Source of the DNA: an uncultured Clostridia bacterium
GTDB taxonomy: Bacteria; Bacillota; Clostridia; Oscillospirales; Acutalibacteraceae
Assembly: GCA_944376655.1 (NCBI GenBank)
Contig: CALWDJ010000004.1
Coordinates: forward strand, 22,367 to 86,366
Direction of reading: 5' to 3'
Length of the DNA stretch: 64,000 bases
In this document: positions 50,004 through 59,038 of the stretch, piece by piece
Layout: each line of letters begins with the position of its first letter
Position numbering within the stretch: position 1 is the stretch's first letter
The notes under the pieces: generated by a model
Told to the model about the DNA's origin: nothing
Seen by the model: the letters and a program-made list of their open reading frames with translations, nothing else
Database searches by the model: none
Position numbers and translations under genes: made by a program

Positions 50004-51362
50004 ATGAAAGACAAATATATGCTTAAAACTGCCGAGGCAGTTAAAATTTATGAAACCGTCAAGGATTTGCCGATAATTGATTATCACTGTCACCTATCGC
50101 CTAAAGAAATATATGAAGATAAGCCGTTTGAGAATATCGCCGAAATGTGGCTCGCCGGCGACCATTATAAATGGAGACTTATGAGAACGGCGGGTATTGA
50201 CGAGTATTATATAACAGGGGGCGCTTCGTGGCGGGAGAAATTTTTGTCATACGCGAAGGCGCTTGAGTACGCGGCGGGGAATCCGCTTTACCACTGGTCA
50301 CATATGGAGCTTTCGCAGTTTTTCGGTATAGACGATACCTTGACTGCGGAAAACGCCAATAAGATTTATGACCGCGCGAACGAGTACATAAAAAAGAATA
50401 ATCTTTCGCCGCGCATGCTTATAAAGCAGTCGGGCGTCGAGGCGCTTTGCACTACTGATGATATTACCGATTCGCTTGAGTTCCATCGGAAGCTGAGCGC
50501 AGAGGATTACGAAGTTAAAGTCCTGCCGTCCTTCAGAACCGATAATCTGCTTCTGATTTTAAGGCAGGGGTACGCGGAATACATCGCAAAGCTCTCAGAG
50601 GTTTCAGGAACGGAAATATCCGACCTCGCTTCTCTTAAAGCGGCTGTGGAAAAAAGGCTTGAATTTTTTGTCAGCAACGGCTGTAAATTCACCGATGTAG
50701 GCATACCCTTCTTCCCGGCAGGCGCTGCCGGAGAAGCGGACGCCGACAGGACCTTTAAAGCGGCATTAAAGGGCAAAGAAATATCCGGAGCGGATTATTC
50801 GGCGTTTATAGGAAATATGTATCTTTTCTTAGCCGGTCTTTATAAGCGCCGCGGACTTGTAATGCAGCTGCATCTTGCGGTTTACCGCAATGCGAACAGT
50901 ACTCTTTTTGAGTCTCTCGGAGCGGACTGCGGAGTGGACTGTGTAGGAGACCCGATAAGCGGAACTGCGCTTATAAAAATGCTTGACGCGATAAATAAAA
51001 AAAGCGGTATGCCCGACACCGTAATATACACGCTTAATCCGTCCTGTGCGGAGCAGATAGCATCTGTGGCCGGCGCGTTTCCGAATGTACGCTGCGGCGC
51101 CGCGTGGTGGTTCTGCGATCATAAGCGTGGGATAAGACAGGAAATGGAAATAATCGCCGAGAACGCTTCACTCGGTGCGTTTCTCGGAATGCTTACCGAT
51201 TCGCGCAGCTTCCTTTCCTACGCGCGTCACGACTATTTCAGAAGAATACTGTCCGATATGCTGGGCGACTGGGTGACCGCTGGAGAGTATGACAGGGAAG
51301 CGGCATATAAGCTCGCGGAAAAAATAGCGTATAAAAATATAAAGGAACTGGCAGGTGTTTAA
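50004..51362 (+). CDS. uxaC: Uronate isomerase (glucuronate/galacturonate)
   Basis: This 452-residue protein has the UxaC pattern: LPIIDYHCHLSPKEIYEDKPFENI with the HCHL metal motif, EMWLAGDHYKWRLMR, the LLRQGYAEYIAKLSE region, MQLHLAVYRNANSTLFESLG, and a C-terminal LGMLTDSRSFLSYARHDYFRRIL. It converts D-glucuronate to fructuronate or D-galacturonate to tagaturonate. AGGAGG lies 10 bases before the ATG. It is first in an operon that runs through to 57232. Confidence 0.95.
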   Translation: MKDKYMLKTAEAVKIYETVKDLPIIDYHCHLSPKEIYEDKPFENIAEMWLAGDHYKWRLMRTAGIDEYYITGGASWREKFLSYAKALEYAAGNPLYHWSHMELSQFFGIDDTLTAENANKIYDRANEYIKKNNLSPRMLIKQSGVEALCTTDDITDSLEFHRKLSAEDYEVKVLPSFRTDNLLLILRQGYAEYIAKLSEVSGTEISDLASLKAAVEKRLEFFVSNGCKFTDVGIPFFPAGAAGEADADRTFKAALKGKEISGADYSAFIGNMYLFLAGLYKRRGLVMQLHLAVYRNANSTLFESLGADCGVDCVGDPISGTALIKMLDAINKKSGMPDTVIYTLNPSCAEQIASVAGAFPNVRCGAAWWFCDHKRGIRQEMEIIAENASLGAFLGMLTDSRSFLSYARHDYFRRILSDMLGDWVTAGEYDREAAYKLAEKIAYKNIKELAGV

Positions 51363-51363
51363 A

Positions 51364-52407
51364 ATGAAAATGACCTTCAGGTGGTACGGGGACAGCGACC
51401 CGGTCACCCTTGAAAAGATAAGCCAGATACCCGGAATGAGCGGTATTGTATCGGCTGTTTACGATGTAAAGCCGGGCGGGGTATGGAGCGAGGAAAGTAT
51501 TTCCAAAATAAAAACCTCCGCCGCGGAGCACGGTCTTGAATTTGAGGTGGTTGAGAGCGTTCCGGTGCCGGAGGATATTAAGCTCGGCAGCAGCAGCGCC
51601 GCAGGACTTATCGATAATTACTGCGAGAATGTAAGGCGGCTCGGCAAAGCCGGCGTAAAATGCATATGCTACAATTTTATGCCGGTATTTGACTGGCTTA
51701 GAAGCGAGCTTGAGCATAAACAGCCGGACGGTGCGAACGCTCTCGCGTATGACGAGAAAACAGTACTTGAAATGAATCCTCTTAAAGGAGATCTTTCGTT
51801 GCCGGGCTGGGACGCGAGCTATACCAAAGCGGAAATGCAGGGGCTTTTGAAGGCATATGAGGAAATCGGTGAAGAAAAGCTCTGGAAAAATCTTGAGACC
51901 TTTCTTAAAGCGGTGATACCGGTAGCGGAGGAGAGCGGCGTCAAAATGGCAATACATCCTGACGATCCGCCGTGGGGAATGTTCGGACTGCCGAGAATCA
52001 TCACATGCCGCGACAATATTAAGCGTATGTTCGATATGGTGCCGTCGGTAAACAACGGACTGACCCTCTGTACCGGCTCGCTCGGCGCGGACCCTGAAAA
52101 TGACCTTGTTTTGATGGCGTCGGAATTTTGCGACAGGATACATTTTGTGCATTTAAGAAACATAAAGCGCACAGGTTACAGAAAATTCGAGGAGGTAGGT
52201 CATCCGACCGACTGCGGCTCGATAGATATGTACGGAATAGTAAAGGCGCTTGTGGACGGCGGATTTGACGGATATGTACGTCCCGACCACGGCAGAATGA
52301 TTTGGGGAGAAAAGGGCAGATACGGATACGGACTGTATGACAGGGCGCTTGGTGCGGCTTATATTACGGGACTGTTTGAAGCGATAGAAAAGGAGAAAAA
52401 GATATGA
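51364..52407 (+). CDS. uxuA: Mannonate dehydratase
   Basis: The ATG at 51364 comes one base after the uxaC stop and gives 347 residues. It has FRWYGDSDPVTLEKISQIPG, VKCICYNFMPVFDW and VRPDHGRMIWGE, typical of UxuA. It dehydrates D-mannonate to 2-keto-3-deoxygluconate with divalent metal. Together with uxaC and the next SDR gene it makes the glucuronate branch of the Ashwell pathway; kdgK and kdgA are not in the window. It overlaps the SDR gene by 4 bases. Confidence 0.95.
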   Translation: MKMTFRWYGDSDPVTLEKISQIPGMSGIVSAVYDVKPGGVWSEESISKIKTSAAEHGLEFEVVESVPVPEDIKLGSSSAAGLIDNYCENVRRLGKAGVKCICYNFMPVFDWLRSELEHKQPDGANALAYDEKTVLEMNPLKGDLSLPGWDASYTKAEMQGLLKAYEEIGEEKLWKNLETFLKAVIPVAEESGVKMAIHPDDPPWGMFGLPRIITCRDNIKRMFDMVPSVNNGLTLCTGSLGADPENDLVLMASEFCDRIHFVHLRNIKRTGYRKFEEVGHPTDCGSIDMYGIVKALVDGGFDGYVRPDHGRMIWGEKGRYGYGLYDRALGAAYITGLFEAIEKEKKI

Positions 52408-53228
52408 GCAAGGTTGTAGTTGTTACGGGAGCGGGCGGTGTGCTCTGCTCCGGCTTTTCGGAATTTCTGGCGGCTAAGGGAAATAAGGTCGCGCTGCTTG
52501 ACCTTAATGAAGCGGCAGCGAAGTCTGTTGCCGATAAAATAACGGCGTCCGGCGGAACCGCCGCGGCGTATAAATGCAATGTGCTTGACAGGGATAATAT
52601 CGAGCAGGTGCATAAAGAAATACTTGATACATTCGGAAAATGCGATATACTTATAAACGGCGCAGGCGGAAACAATCCGAAATGCACTACGGCGCACGAG
52701 GAATACGAGAGCGGAGATGAGGACGCGAAAGATTTTCTCACGTTTTTCAACATTGACCAGAGCGGCTTTGATTTTGTTTTTGACCTTAATATAAAAGGCG
52801 TACTGCTACCGAGTCAGGTTTTTATGGAGGATATGTTAGGAAGGCAAGGCTGCTGTGTGCTTAACATTTCATCGATGAACGCATACCGCCCGCTCACAAA
52901 AATACCGGCGTACTCGGCGGCGAAAGCCGCGGTCAGCAACTTTACGCAGTGGCTTGCGGTACATTTTGCCAAAGCCGGAATAAGGATAAACGCCATAGCT
53001 CCGGGATTTTTTGTAACAAATCAGAACAGGGCGCTTCTTTTCAATGAGGACGGCACGCCGACCGCGAGGACCGATAAAATACTCAAAGCCACCCCCATGG
53101 GCAGGTTCGGTGAGGCAAGTGAGCTGCTCGGAGCGGTTGAATGGCTGCTTGACAGTGAAAAGGCAGGCTTTGTCACCGGAGTGACAATACCGATTGACGG
53201 CGGATTTTCCGCTTATTCGGGGGTGTAA
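52404..53228 (+). CDS. uxuB: SDR-type mannonate (fructuronate) oxidoreductase
   Basis: This 274-residue classical short-chain dehydrogenase has the NAD motif VVTGAGGVLCSGFSEFL (a TGxxxGxG variant), NGAGGNNP, the catalytic YSAAKAAVSNFTQWLAVHFA (Tyr and Lys) and APGFFVTNQNRALLFNEDGT. SDR-type mannonate oxidoreductases are known in Bacillus (UxuB/YjmF) as analogues of the E. coli long-chain enzyme, and the position between uxuA and the isomerases supports this. The exact substrate remains inferred. Confidence 0.85.
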   Translation: MSKVVVVTGAGGVLCSGFSEFLAAKGNKVALLDLNEAAAKSVADKITASGGTAAAYKCNVLDRDNIEQVHKEILDTFGKCDILINGAGGNNPKCTTAHEEYESGDEDAKDFLTFFNIDQSGFDFVFDLNIKGVLLPSQVFMEDMLGRQGCCVLNISSMNAYRPLTKIPAYSAAKAAVSNFTQWLAVHFAKAGIRINAIAPGFFVTNQNRALLFNEDGTPTARTDKILKATPMGRFGEASELLGAVEWLLDSEKAGFVTGVTIPIDGGFSAYSGV

Positions 53229-53230
53229 AA

Positions 53231-54067
53231 ATGAAAATATACGCGTTTGCAGACGAGGCAAGCCCGCTTATAGACGGGCAGATAATAGCGTTAAAGGAAA
53301 ACGGTCTTGACGGTCTTGAAATACGAAATGTTGACAATGTCAATGTGTCGGATATTTCCGACGCCAAGGCAAAAGAAGTGCGGAAAAAGCTCGACAACGC
53401 AGGTCTTTCGGTGTGGTCGGTGGGGTCTCCGATAGGAAAAATAGACATAGTCAAAGACAATTTTGATTTACATACCGAAAAATTCCGCCGCACACTTGAA
53501 ATTGCCGAAATACTCGGAGCAAAAAACATCAGGCTTTTTTCATTTTATATTCCTAAAGATAGTGACCCGTCAGAATACAGAAACGAGGTAATCGACCGTC
53601 TCGGCAAATTTCTCGGGATAGCTTCAGAAACCGGAATAGAGCTTTGCCATGAAAACGAGAAAGGCATTTACGGGGACAATGCGGAGCGCTGTCTTGAAAT
53701 TTATAAGGCACTGCCGGAAATGAAAGCAATTTTTGACCCGGCGAACTTTGTTCAGTGCGGCGTCGATACTTTGTCGGCTTGGGAAACGTTGAAATCATAT
53801 GTAAAATATCTCCACATAAAGGACGCTCTGCCTGACGGCAATGTTGTTCCCGCCGGCAAGGGGTCAGGCAATCTTGCCTATATTCTTTCGGATTACAGGA
53901 AAATGAACGGCACGGCGCTGACGCTTGAGCCGCATCTTAAGGTTTTTGCGGGTCTTTCCGCACTTGAGACCGAAGGCGAAAAAAGCTCTGTCGGCGAGAT
54001 ATACAGCTATAAAACAAACGAAGAGGCTTTCAGGGCTGCGGCTGACGCGTTAAAAGCCCTGATTTAA
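53231..54067 (+). CDS. TIM-barrel sugar phosphate isomerase/epimerase-like protein (first)
   Basis: This 278-residue protein belongs to the xylose-isomerase-like TIM barrel/AP endonuclease 2 family. It has MKIYAFADEASPL, GLDGLEIRNVDN, the barrel strands LCHENEKGIYGD (metal-binding His-Glu), MKAIFDPANFVQCG and YLHIKDALPDG (metal-binding Asp/His), and LTLEPHL (metal Glu). Such proteins epimerise or isomerise free sugars or sugar acids. The substrate cannot be predicted, but placement between the uronate genes and the Gfo/Idh pair suggests a related sugar acid. Confidence 0.82.
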   Translation: MKIYAFADEASPLIDGQIIALKENGLDGLEIRNVDNVNVSDISDAKAKEVRKKLDNAGLSVWSVGSPIGKIDIVKDNFDLHTEKFRRTLEIAEILGAKNIRLFSFYIPKDSDPSEYRNEVIDRLGKFLGIASETGIELCHENEKGIYGDNAERCLEIYKALPEMKAIFDPANFVQCGVDTLSAWETLKSYVKYLHIKDALPDGNVVPAGKGSGNLAYILSDYRKMNGTALTLEPHLKVFAGLSALETEGEKSSVGEIYSYKTNEEAFRAAADALKALI

Positions 54068-54081
54068 AAGGAGGAATTTAT

Positions 54082-54834
54082 ATGAAAACAGGCGCTCAGT
54101 TTTACACTGTACGTGATTTCTGCAAGGACCTTGACGGGTTTGCGGAAACGCTCAAAAAAGTTGCGGATATCGGTTATAAGACGGTGCAGATATCAGGCAC
54201 CTGCGCATATGAACCGGAGTGGCTGAAGGCTCAGCTTGACAGCAACGGGCTTGAATGTGTTATAACCCATACCGCCGCCGACAAACTAATTTCCGACCCT
54301 GTGAAAACCGCAAAGGAGCACGATGTTTTCGGCTGCAAATATGTCGGACTCGGCTGGTTCGGCTTTGATGAGGAAAAAGATAATCAGCATTTTGATGATT
54401 TTCTGCGAATATATAAGCCGGTAGCAAAGACGCTTGCGGAGAACGGGAAGTATTTTATGTACCACAATCATGACGGTGAGTTCAGAAAATATAACGGAAA
54501 GCTGATTTTAGAGGCGCTTGCCGAAAATATGCCGGCTGATATAATGGGCTTTACGCTTGATACCTTCTGGGTTCAGGCAGGCGGCGGTGATCCGGCGCAG
54601 TGGCTTGAAAGGCTTTCGGGCAGGATACCGTGCATACATCTTAAGGATTACGCATACGGCAGAAAGATGGCTGTAATAGGCGAGGGAAATATAAACTTTG
54701 ACCGTGTGTTTGAAAAAGCAGAGGCAGGCGGAACTGAATATATGCTCGTTGAGCAGGACGACTGCAACGGCGAAAATCCTTTTGACTGTCTTAAACGCAG
54801 CTATGAATATCTTAAATCCCGCGGATTTGAATAA
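54082..54834 (+). CDS. TIM-barrel sugar phosphate isomerase/epimerase-like protein (second)
   Basis: This 250-residue protein is a second member of the same fold family, less than 15 bases after the first. It begins MKTGAQFYTVRDFCKDLDGFAETLKKVADIGYKTVQISG and has FMYHNHDGEFRKYNG (metal His), LDTFWVQAGGGDPAQW (metal Asp), CIHLKDYAYGRK and YMLVEQDDC (metal Glu). AGGAGG precedes its ATG. It is not a close copy of its neighbour, so the two probably do different steps. Confidence 0.83.
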   Translation: MKTGAQFYTVRDFCKDLDGFAETLKKVADIGYKTVQISGTCAYEPEWLKAQLDSNGLECVITHTAADKLISDPVKTAKEHDVFGCKYVGLGWFGFDEEKDNQHFDDFLRIYKPVAKTLAENGKYFMYHNHDGEFRKYNGKLILEALAENMPADIMGFTLDTFWVQAGGGDPAQWLERLSGRIPCIHLKDYAYGRKMAVIGEGNINFDRVFEKAEAGGTEYMLVEQDDCNGENPFDCLKRSYEYLKSRGFE

Positions 54835-54854
54835 TTTTAAGGAGTTGTTTTATT

Positions 54855-56030
54855 ATGAGCAGAAAAGTAAAGCTCGGCATAATAGGAATAGGTAATATGG
54901 GCTCCGGCCATGCCGGAAATGTCGTATCCGGAAAATGTCCCGATTTTGAGCTTGTGGCTGTTGCCGATATAAACAAAGACCGTATCGAGTGGGCAAAAGA
55001 AAATATTTCCCGGGAAATAAAATATTTTTACAATGCCGAGGAAATGCTTGACAGCGGTCTTATCGAGGCCTGCATGGTTTGCGTTCCGCATTATGACCAT
55101 CCTAAATATGCCATTGAGTGTATGAAGCGCGGTATCCACGTTATGGTTGAAAAGCCGGCCGGCGTATATACAAAGCAGGTAAGGGAGATGAACGAGGAAG
55201 CGAAAAAGCATCCCGATGTTGTTTTCGGAATGATGTTCAATCAGCGTACCAATCATATTTACCGCAAAATGCGCGAGCTTGTACGCTCGGGAGTTTACGG
55301 CAATATCAGGAGGACAAACTGGCTTATCACCACATGGTACAGACCGCAGGCCTATTATGACTCCGGTGACTGGCGCGCGACATGGTCAGGCGAGGGCGGC
55401 GGAGTGCTTCTTAATCAGTGCCCCCATCAGCTTGATTTGTGGCAGTGGATATGCGGTATGCCCAAAAAGGTCCGTTCATATCTTCATTACGGTCAGTGGC
55501 ACGATATTGAGGTCGAGGACGATGTTACGACTTATGTTGAATACGAAAACGGCGCGACCGGCGTATTTGTCACTTCAACCGGAGACGCGCACGGAACAAA
55601 CCGCTTTGAAATACAGCTTGACCGCGCTAAAATAGTTGCGGAGGATGATAAACTGTCCGTACTCGAATATGAGATGACTGAGCAGGAATTCTCAAAAACA
55701 AATAAAATTCCTTTCGGAAATGTTCCGGCGAAGAATGTCGAAATAGTAACCGACGGCAAAAACGAACAGCATATCGGCGTTGTCAACTCGTGGGGAAAAG
55801 CGATACTTAACGGCGAGCCGCTCATTGCCGACGGAAGCGAGGGTATAAACGGGCTGACACTTTCCAACGCCATGCATCTTTCTTCGTGGCTCAATAAGGA
55901 AATAGATATTCCGTTTGATGAGGAATTGTATTATAACGAGCTTATGAAGCGCGTCACTACTTCAAGGCGCAAAGCAACAGGAAAGACGGTATTTGCCGAT
56001 ACAAGCAATACATATTCCGGAAACAAATAA
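54855..56030 (+). CDS. Gfo/Idh/MocA family NAD-dependent oxidoreductase (first)
   Basis: This 391-residue protein has a Rossmann N-terminus GIIGIGNMGSGHAGNVVSG, AVADINKDRIEWAKENI, the catalytic-region EKPAGVYTKQ and the substrate-domain FGMMFNQRTNHIYRKM, plus a typical GVLLNQCPHQLDLWQWICGMP segment. Members oxidise or epimerise sugars such as inositol, gluconate or aminosugars with NAD(P). It is very similar in length and motifs to the following gene. It starts 20 bases after the isomerase. Confidence 0.87.
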   Translation: MSRKVKLGIIGIGNMGSGHAGNVVSGKCPDFELVAVADINKDRIEWAKENISREIKYFYNAEEMLDSGLIEACMVCVPHYDHPKYAIECMKRGIHVMVEKPAGVYTKQVREMNEEAKKHPDVVFGMMFNQRTNHIYRKMRELVRSGVYGNIRRTNWLITTWYRPQAYYDSGDWRATWSGEGGGVLLNQCPHQLDLWQWICGMPKKVRSYLHYGQWHDIEVEDDVTTYVEYENGATGVFVTSTGDAHGTNRFEIQLDRAKIVAEDDKLSVLEYEMTEQEFSKTNKIPFGNVPAKNVEIVTDGKNEQHIGVVNSWGKAILNGEPLIADGSEGINGLTLSNAMHLSSWLNKEIDIPFDEELYYNELMKRVTTSRRKATGKTVFADTSNTYSGNK

Positions 56031-56056
56031 ATTAAATCCGTACCGGGGGCGGAAAA

Positions 56057-57232
56057 ATGGACAGTATTAGAACGGGCATAATCGGTATAGGCAATATGGG
56101 CTCGGCTCATCTGCACTGTATAGCGTCGGGTAAGGTAAAAGGAATGTCTGCCGCGGCGGTTTGTGATATTGATGAGCAAAAACTCGGCTCTGTAAGAGGG
56201 GAATTCAGCAATATAGCGCTTTATAACGACTGGCGCAGTATGCTTAAAGATGATAATGTAGACGCAGTAATTATCGCCGTTCCTCATCCGCATCATGCCG
56301 AAATAGCTGCCAAGGCTTTAAAATCCGGAAAGCACGTGCTTGTGGAAAAACCTGTCGATATAACCGTTTCCGCCGCTGAAAGCCTTAACAGTACGGCGCT
56401 TTCAAGCGGCAAGGTATTCGGAATAATGTTCAATCAGCGGACAAACGGTCTTTACAGACGCGCAAGGGAAATCGTTAAAAACGGTGAGCTCGGCGATATA
56501 AAACGTTCCGTCTGGATTGTAACCAACTGGTACAGAACACAGAGCTATTACGATTCCGGTGCGTGGCGCGCCACATGGCGCGGAGAGGGAGGCGGAGTGC
56601 TGCTTAATCAGGCGCCGCACAATCTTGATTTATGGCAGTGGATATGCGGTATGCCTTCGGCGGTTACCGCCTTCTGCAACACCGCCAAATACCACAATAT
56701 CGAGGTGGAGGACGAGGCGTCGATTTATACGGAATATCCTAACGGCGCAACCGGAGTATTTATAACCTCGACCGGTGATTCCCCGGGTACGAACCGTCTT
56801 GAAATAAGCGGAACACTTGGAAAAATAGTGCTTGAGGACGGTGTTCTCAAGCACTGGAGGCTGAAAGAAAACGAACGCGATGTGTGCGCGTCTTCAAAGG
56901 AAGGGTTCTGCTCAATACCGTTTGAGTATGAAGAGTATAAGACCGACGAGGAAACGGCGCACAGGGGAATACTTCAGAACTTTACCGACGCTGTACTTCA
57001 CGGGGCTGAGCTTATCGCTCCGGGATACGACGGGATAAAGGAGCTGACAATATCAAACGCCGCCTATCTTTCCGAATGGAAAGGGAACACACGTGTTTCG
57101 CTGCCGTTCGATTCCGCGGAATTTGATAAATTGCTTAATGAAAAAATAATGTCATCTTCATATGTTCCGGATACAAAGACAAGCTTGCCCGAAAACAGCG
57201 ATTATCTTAAGCGCTGGCAGGTGAGATGGTAA
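56057..57232 (+). CDS. Gfo/Idh/MocA family NAD-dependent oxidoreductase (second, tandem paralogue)
   Basis: This protein is again exactly 391 residues, with IIGIGNMGSAHLHCIASG, EKPVDITVSAAESL, FGIMFNQRTNGLYRRA and GVLLNQAPHNLDLWQWICGMP. The matching blocks and equal length point to an old tandem duplication. Differences in the substrate domain (SVWIVTNWYRTQSYYDSG against NWLITTWYRPQAYYDSG) suggest related but distinct substrates. It ends the cluster at a strong terminator. Confidence 0.87.
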   Translation: MDSIRTGIIGIGNMGSAHLHCIASGKVKGMSAAAVCDIDEQKLGSVRGEFSNIALYNDWRSMLKDDNVDAVIIAVPHPHHAEIAAKALKSGKHVLVEKPVDITVSAAESLNSTALSSGKVFGIMFNQRTNGLYRRAREIVKNGELGDIKRSVWIVTNWYRTQSYYDSGAWRATWRGEGGGVLLNQAPHNLDLWQWICGMPSAVTAFCNTAKYHNIEVEDEASIYTEYPNGATGVFITSTGDSPGTNRLEISGTLGKIVLEDGVLKHWRLKENERDVCASSKEGFCSIPFEYEEYKTDEETAHRGILQNFTDAVLHGAELIAPGYDGIKELTISNAAYLSEWKGNTRVSLPFDSAEFDKLLNEKIMSSSYVPDTKTSLPENSDYLKRWQVRW

Positions 57233-57233
57233 A

Positions 57234-57275
57234 AAAAGCAGCCGCAAGTGAGTAAACTCACAAGCGGCTGCTTTT
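57234..57275. terminator. Bidirectional terminator after the hexuronate cluster
   Basis: GCAGCCGC-AA-GTGAGT and ACTCAC-AA-GCGGCTGC form a composite stem with A-rich and T-rich flanks. It separates the cluster from the convergent metH-activation gene. Confidence 0.9.
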
Positions 57276-57287
57276 TGTATAAGAATA

Positions 57288-57881
57288 TCAGTCCGGTATG
57301 CCCATAACAGCCGTTACGGATTTTACCGGAGTCATAAGCAGCGAGGAATTTAGCGTTATTCCGAGCGTTTCGGGGGCATTAAGCATTTCGAGCACGTCAG
57401 GCTGAACCGAAAGCGGCAAATCACCGTAGCCGGGGCTGAACCTTAACGGCTTTTTTCCGGTGCCGCGAAGCTCGTTATCCGCGTATTCACAAAGCGATTC
57501 CGCCGCGGCGGAGGCGAGCGCGTCGGTTATAAAGCACTGCGCTTTTGAAATGACCGAAAGGCGTGAAATCAGCCTGTCAACGCCTATTCCCGTGGTTACG
57601 CCGAGTATATATGCCGACGAACAGCCGAAAAGCGCTTCTGCAAGGTCGCGGCTTTCAATTTTTCCGAAGCCTATATCGCAGATTTTCCCGTCTTTCAAGG
57701 CTACTGGCACCTTTACATAAGCGTAGCGGCACATAAGAGCCTGCCGCAGTTTTTCTTCACACCCGGCAATATTCTCGTCCGTATATTCCGGCGGGATTTT
57801 AAGCCTTAACGCCGCTTCAAGGCGGTCTATAACTATTTTGTCCGAAGGGACGTTTACGGTAATTACGTTTTTGCTTTTCAT
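57288..57881 (-). CDS. Stand-alone methionine synthase activation domain (MetH C-terminal)
   Basis: This 197-residue protein matches only the SAM-binding activation domain of cobalamin methionine synthase. It has a late RFSPGYGDLPLSVQ (the RxxxGYGD motif that contacts SAM) and LNSSLLMTPVKSVTAVMG. It would reactivate oxidised Co(II) cobalamin by reductive methylation with SAM. The MetH core encoded at 46578-48974 lacks exactly this domain, so the two form a split enzyme. It overlaps metF by 4 bases. Confidence 0.9.
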   Translation of the reverse strand: MKSKNVITVNVPSDKIVIDRLEAALRLKIPPEYTDENIAGCEEKLRQALMCRYAYVKVPVALKDGKICDIGFGKIESRDLAEALFGCSSAYILGVTTGIGVDRLISRLSVISKAQCFITDALASAAAESLCEYADNELRGTGKKPLRFSPGYGDLPLSVQPDVLEMLNAPETLGITLNSSLLMTPVKSVTAVMGIPD

Positions 57882-58738
57882 TTAAGAATTTCCGATATAT
57901 TGTTTTTTATAGCCTCTGCAACGTCCGGCTTGTTCATTGAGTATACGTGAACCGCGTTGATTCCGTTCGCGAAGAGATCTATTATCTGTTCCGTGGCGTA
58001 CGCTATGCCGGCCTGCTTCATCACTTCCGGCTTTTCGCCGTATCTGTCCACAATGCGGAGAAAACGCTGGGGGAGCGCGGATTTTGAGATTGAGCAGATC
58101 CGCTTTATCTGCGCCGCGTTTGTCACCGGCATTATTCCGGCGATAACCGGAATGTCAACGCCTTTGCGAAGAAGGCGGTACATAAAGTTGTACAGAATAT
58201 TATTGTCAAAAAACATCTGGGTGGTAAGAAAGCTGCAGCCGCTTTCCGCCTTGATTTTAAGGCTTTCTATATCGCTGTCTGAGTTGGGGGAGTCAGGGTG
58301 AGTTTCGGGATAACAGGCTCCGCCGATACAAAAACCGCCGTATTCCGCAATTTCCTTAGTAAGGTCGCTGGCATAACGGTAGTCGCTTGTCAGTTTCTCC
58401 GCGTCCTGCGGAATATCTCCTCTTAAAGCAAGTATATTTTCAATTCCTTTTTTCTTAAGGTTGTCGAGCTGATGTCTTACATTTTCTCTCGTCGACGAAA
58501 TACAGGTGAGGTGAGCAAGAGGGGTAACGCCTCGCTCAAGAATATGAGCGGCAATATCCGCGGTGAATTTTGACGTACTTCCGCCCGCACCGTAGGTTAC
58601 GCTCATATAGCTCGGCTTAAGGTCGGCAATTTTAAGCGCCGCCGCCTCGACAGTTTCAAAATTGTCGCTTGTTTTAGGCGGAAAAACCTCAAATGAGAGA
58701 CTCGGCTTTTTTCCGCTGATTATTTCAGTTATTTTCAT
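57878..58738 (-). CDS. metF: 5,10-methylenetetrahydrofolate reductase
   Basis: The ATG at 58738 has GGAGGAAAACACAA upstream and gives 286 residues. It has LSFEVFPPKTSDNFETVE (FAD/substrate start), YMSVTYGAGGS, ILALRGDIPQD, KAESGCSFLTTQMFFD and VIAGIMPVTN. It reduces methylene-THF to methyl-THF, the methyl donor of MetH. It starts inside the upstream TrpR-like gene (14-base overlap), indicating translational coupling. Confidence 0.95.
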   Translation of the reverse strand: MKITEIISGKKPSLSFEVFPPKTSDNFETVEAAALKIADLKPSYMSVTYGAGGSTSKFTADIAAHILERGVTPLAHLTCISSTRENVRHQLDNLKKKGIENILALRGDIPQDAEKLTSDYRYASDLTKEIAEYGGFCIGGACYPETHPDSPNSDSDIESLKIKAESGCSFLTTQMFFDNNILYNFMYRLLRKGVDIPVIAGIMPVTNAAQIKRICSISKSALPQRFLRIVDRYGEKPEVMKQAGIAYATEQIIDLFANGINAVHVYSMNKPDVAEAIKNNISEILK

Positions 58739-59030
58739 TTGTGTTTTCCTCCGGAATTTTAAGAAACCTTGAATAGCCGTTCCCGTAGCGAACGCACCGC
58801 GAAACACGGCTTAAGGTGGCTGATGAAATATCTGTTTCCTCTATTACCTGATTGTACGTTTTTCCGGCAATAAGCAGCTTTGCCGCATGTATTCTCTGCG
58901 CCATTTGCCGGATTTCCGTGTTGGTGCATAAATCACGGAAAAGCGCATTGATGTCCTCGGAGCTTTCAAGCGAGGCAATAAGCGAAAACATTTCATCAAT
59001 CATTTTATCGTCTGTTTTTTTAAGCGGCAT
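58725..59030 (-). CDS. YerC/YecD family TrpR-like DNA-binding protein
   Basis: This 101-residue protein has the TrpR-like helical fold with EIRQMAQRIHAAKLLIAGKTYNQVIEETDISSATLSRVSRCVRYGNGY, of which TYNQVIEETDISSATLSRV is the predicted HTH. It belongs to the YerC/YecD branch, whose ligand is not well known. It is translated together with metF and could respond to an amino acid of this operon. The next upstream gene, the ABC ATPase, ends 9 bases before. Confidence 0.88.
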   Translation of the reverse strand: MPLKKTDDKMIDEMFSLIASLESSEDINALFRDLCTNTEIRQMAQRIHAAKLLIAGKTYNQVIEETDISSATLSRVSRCVRYGNGYSRFLKIPEENTNENN

Positions 59031-59038
59031 ATAATCAC

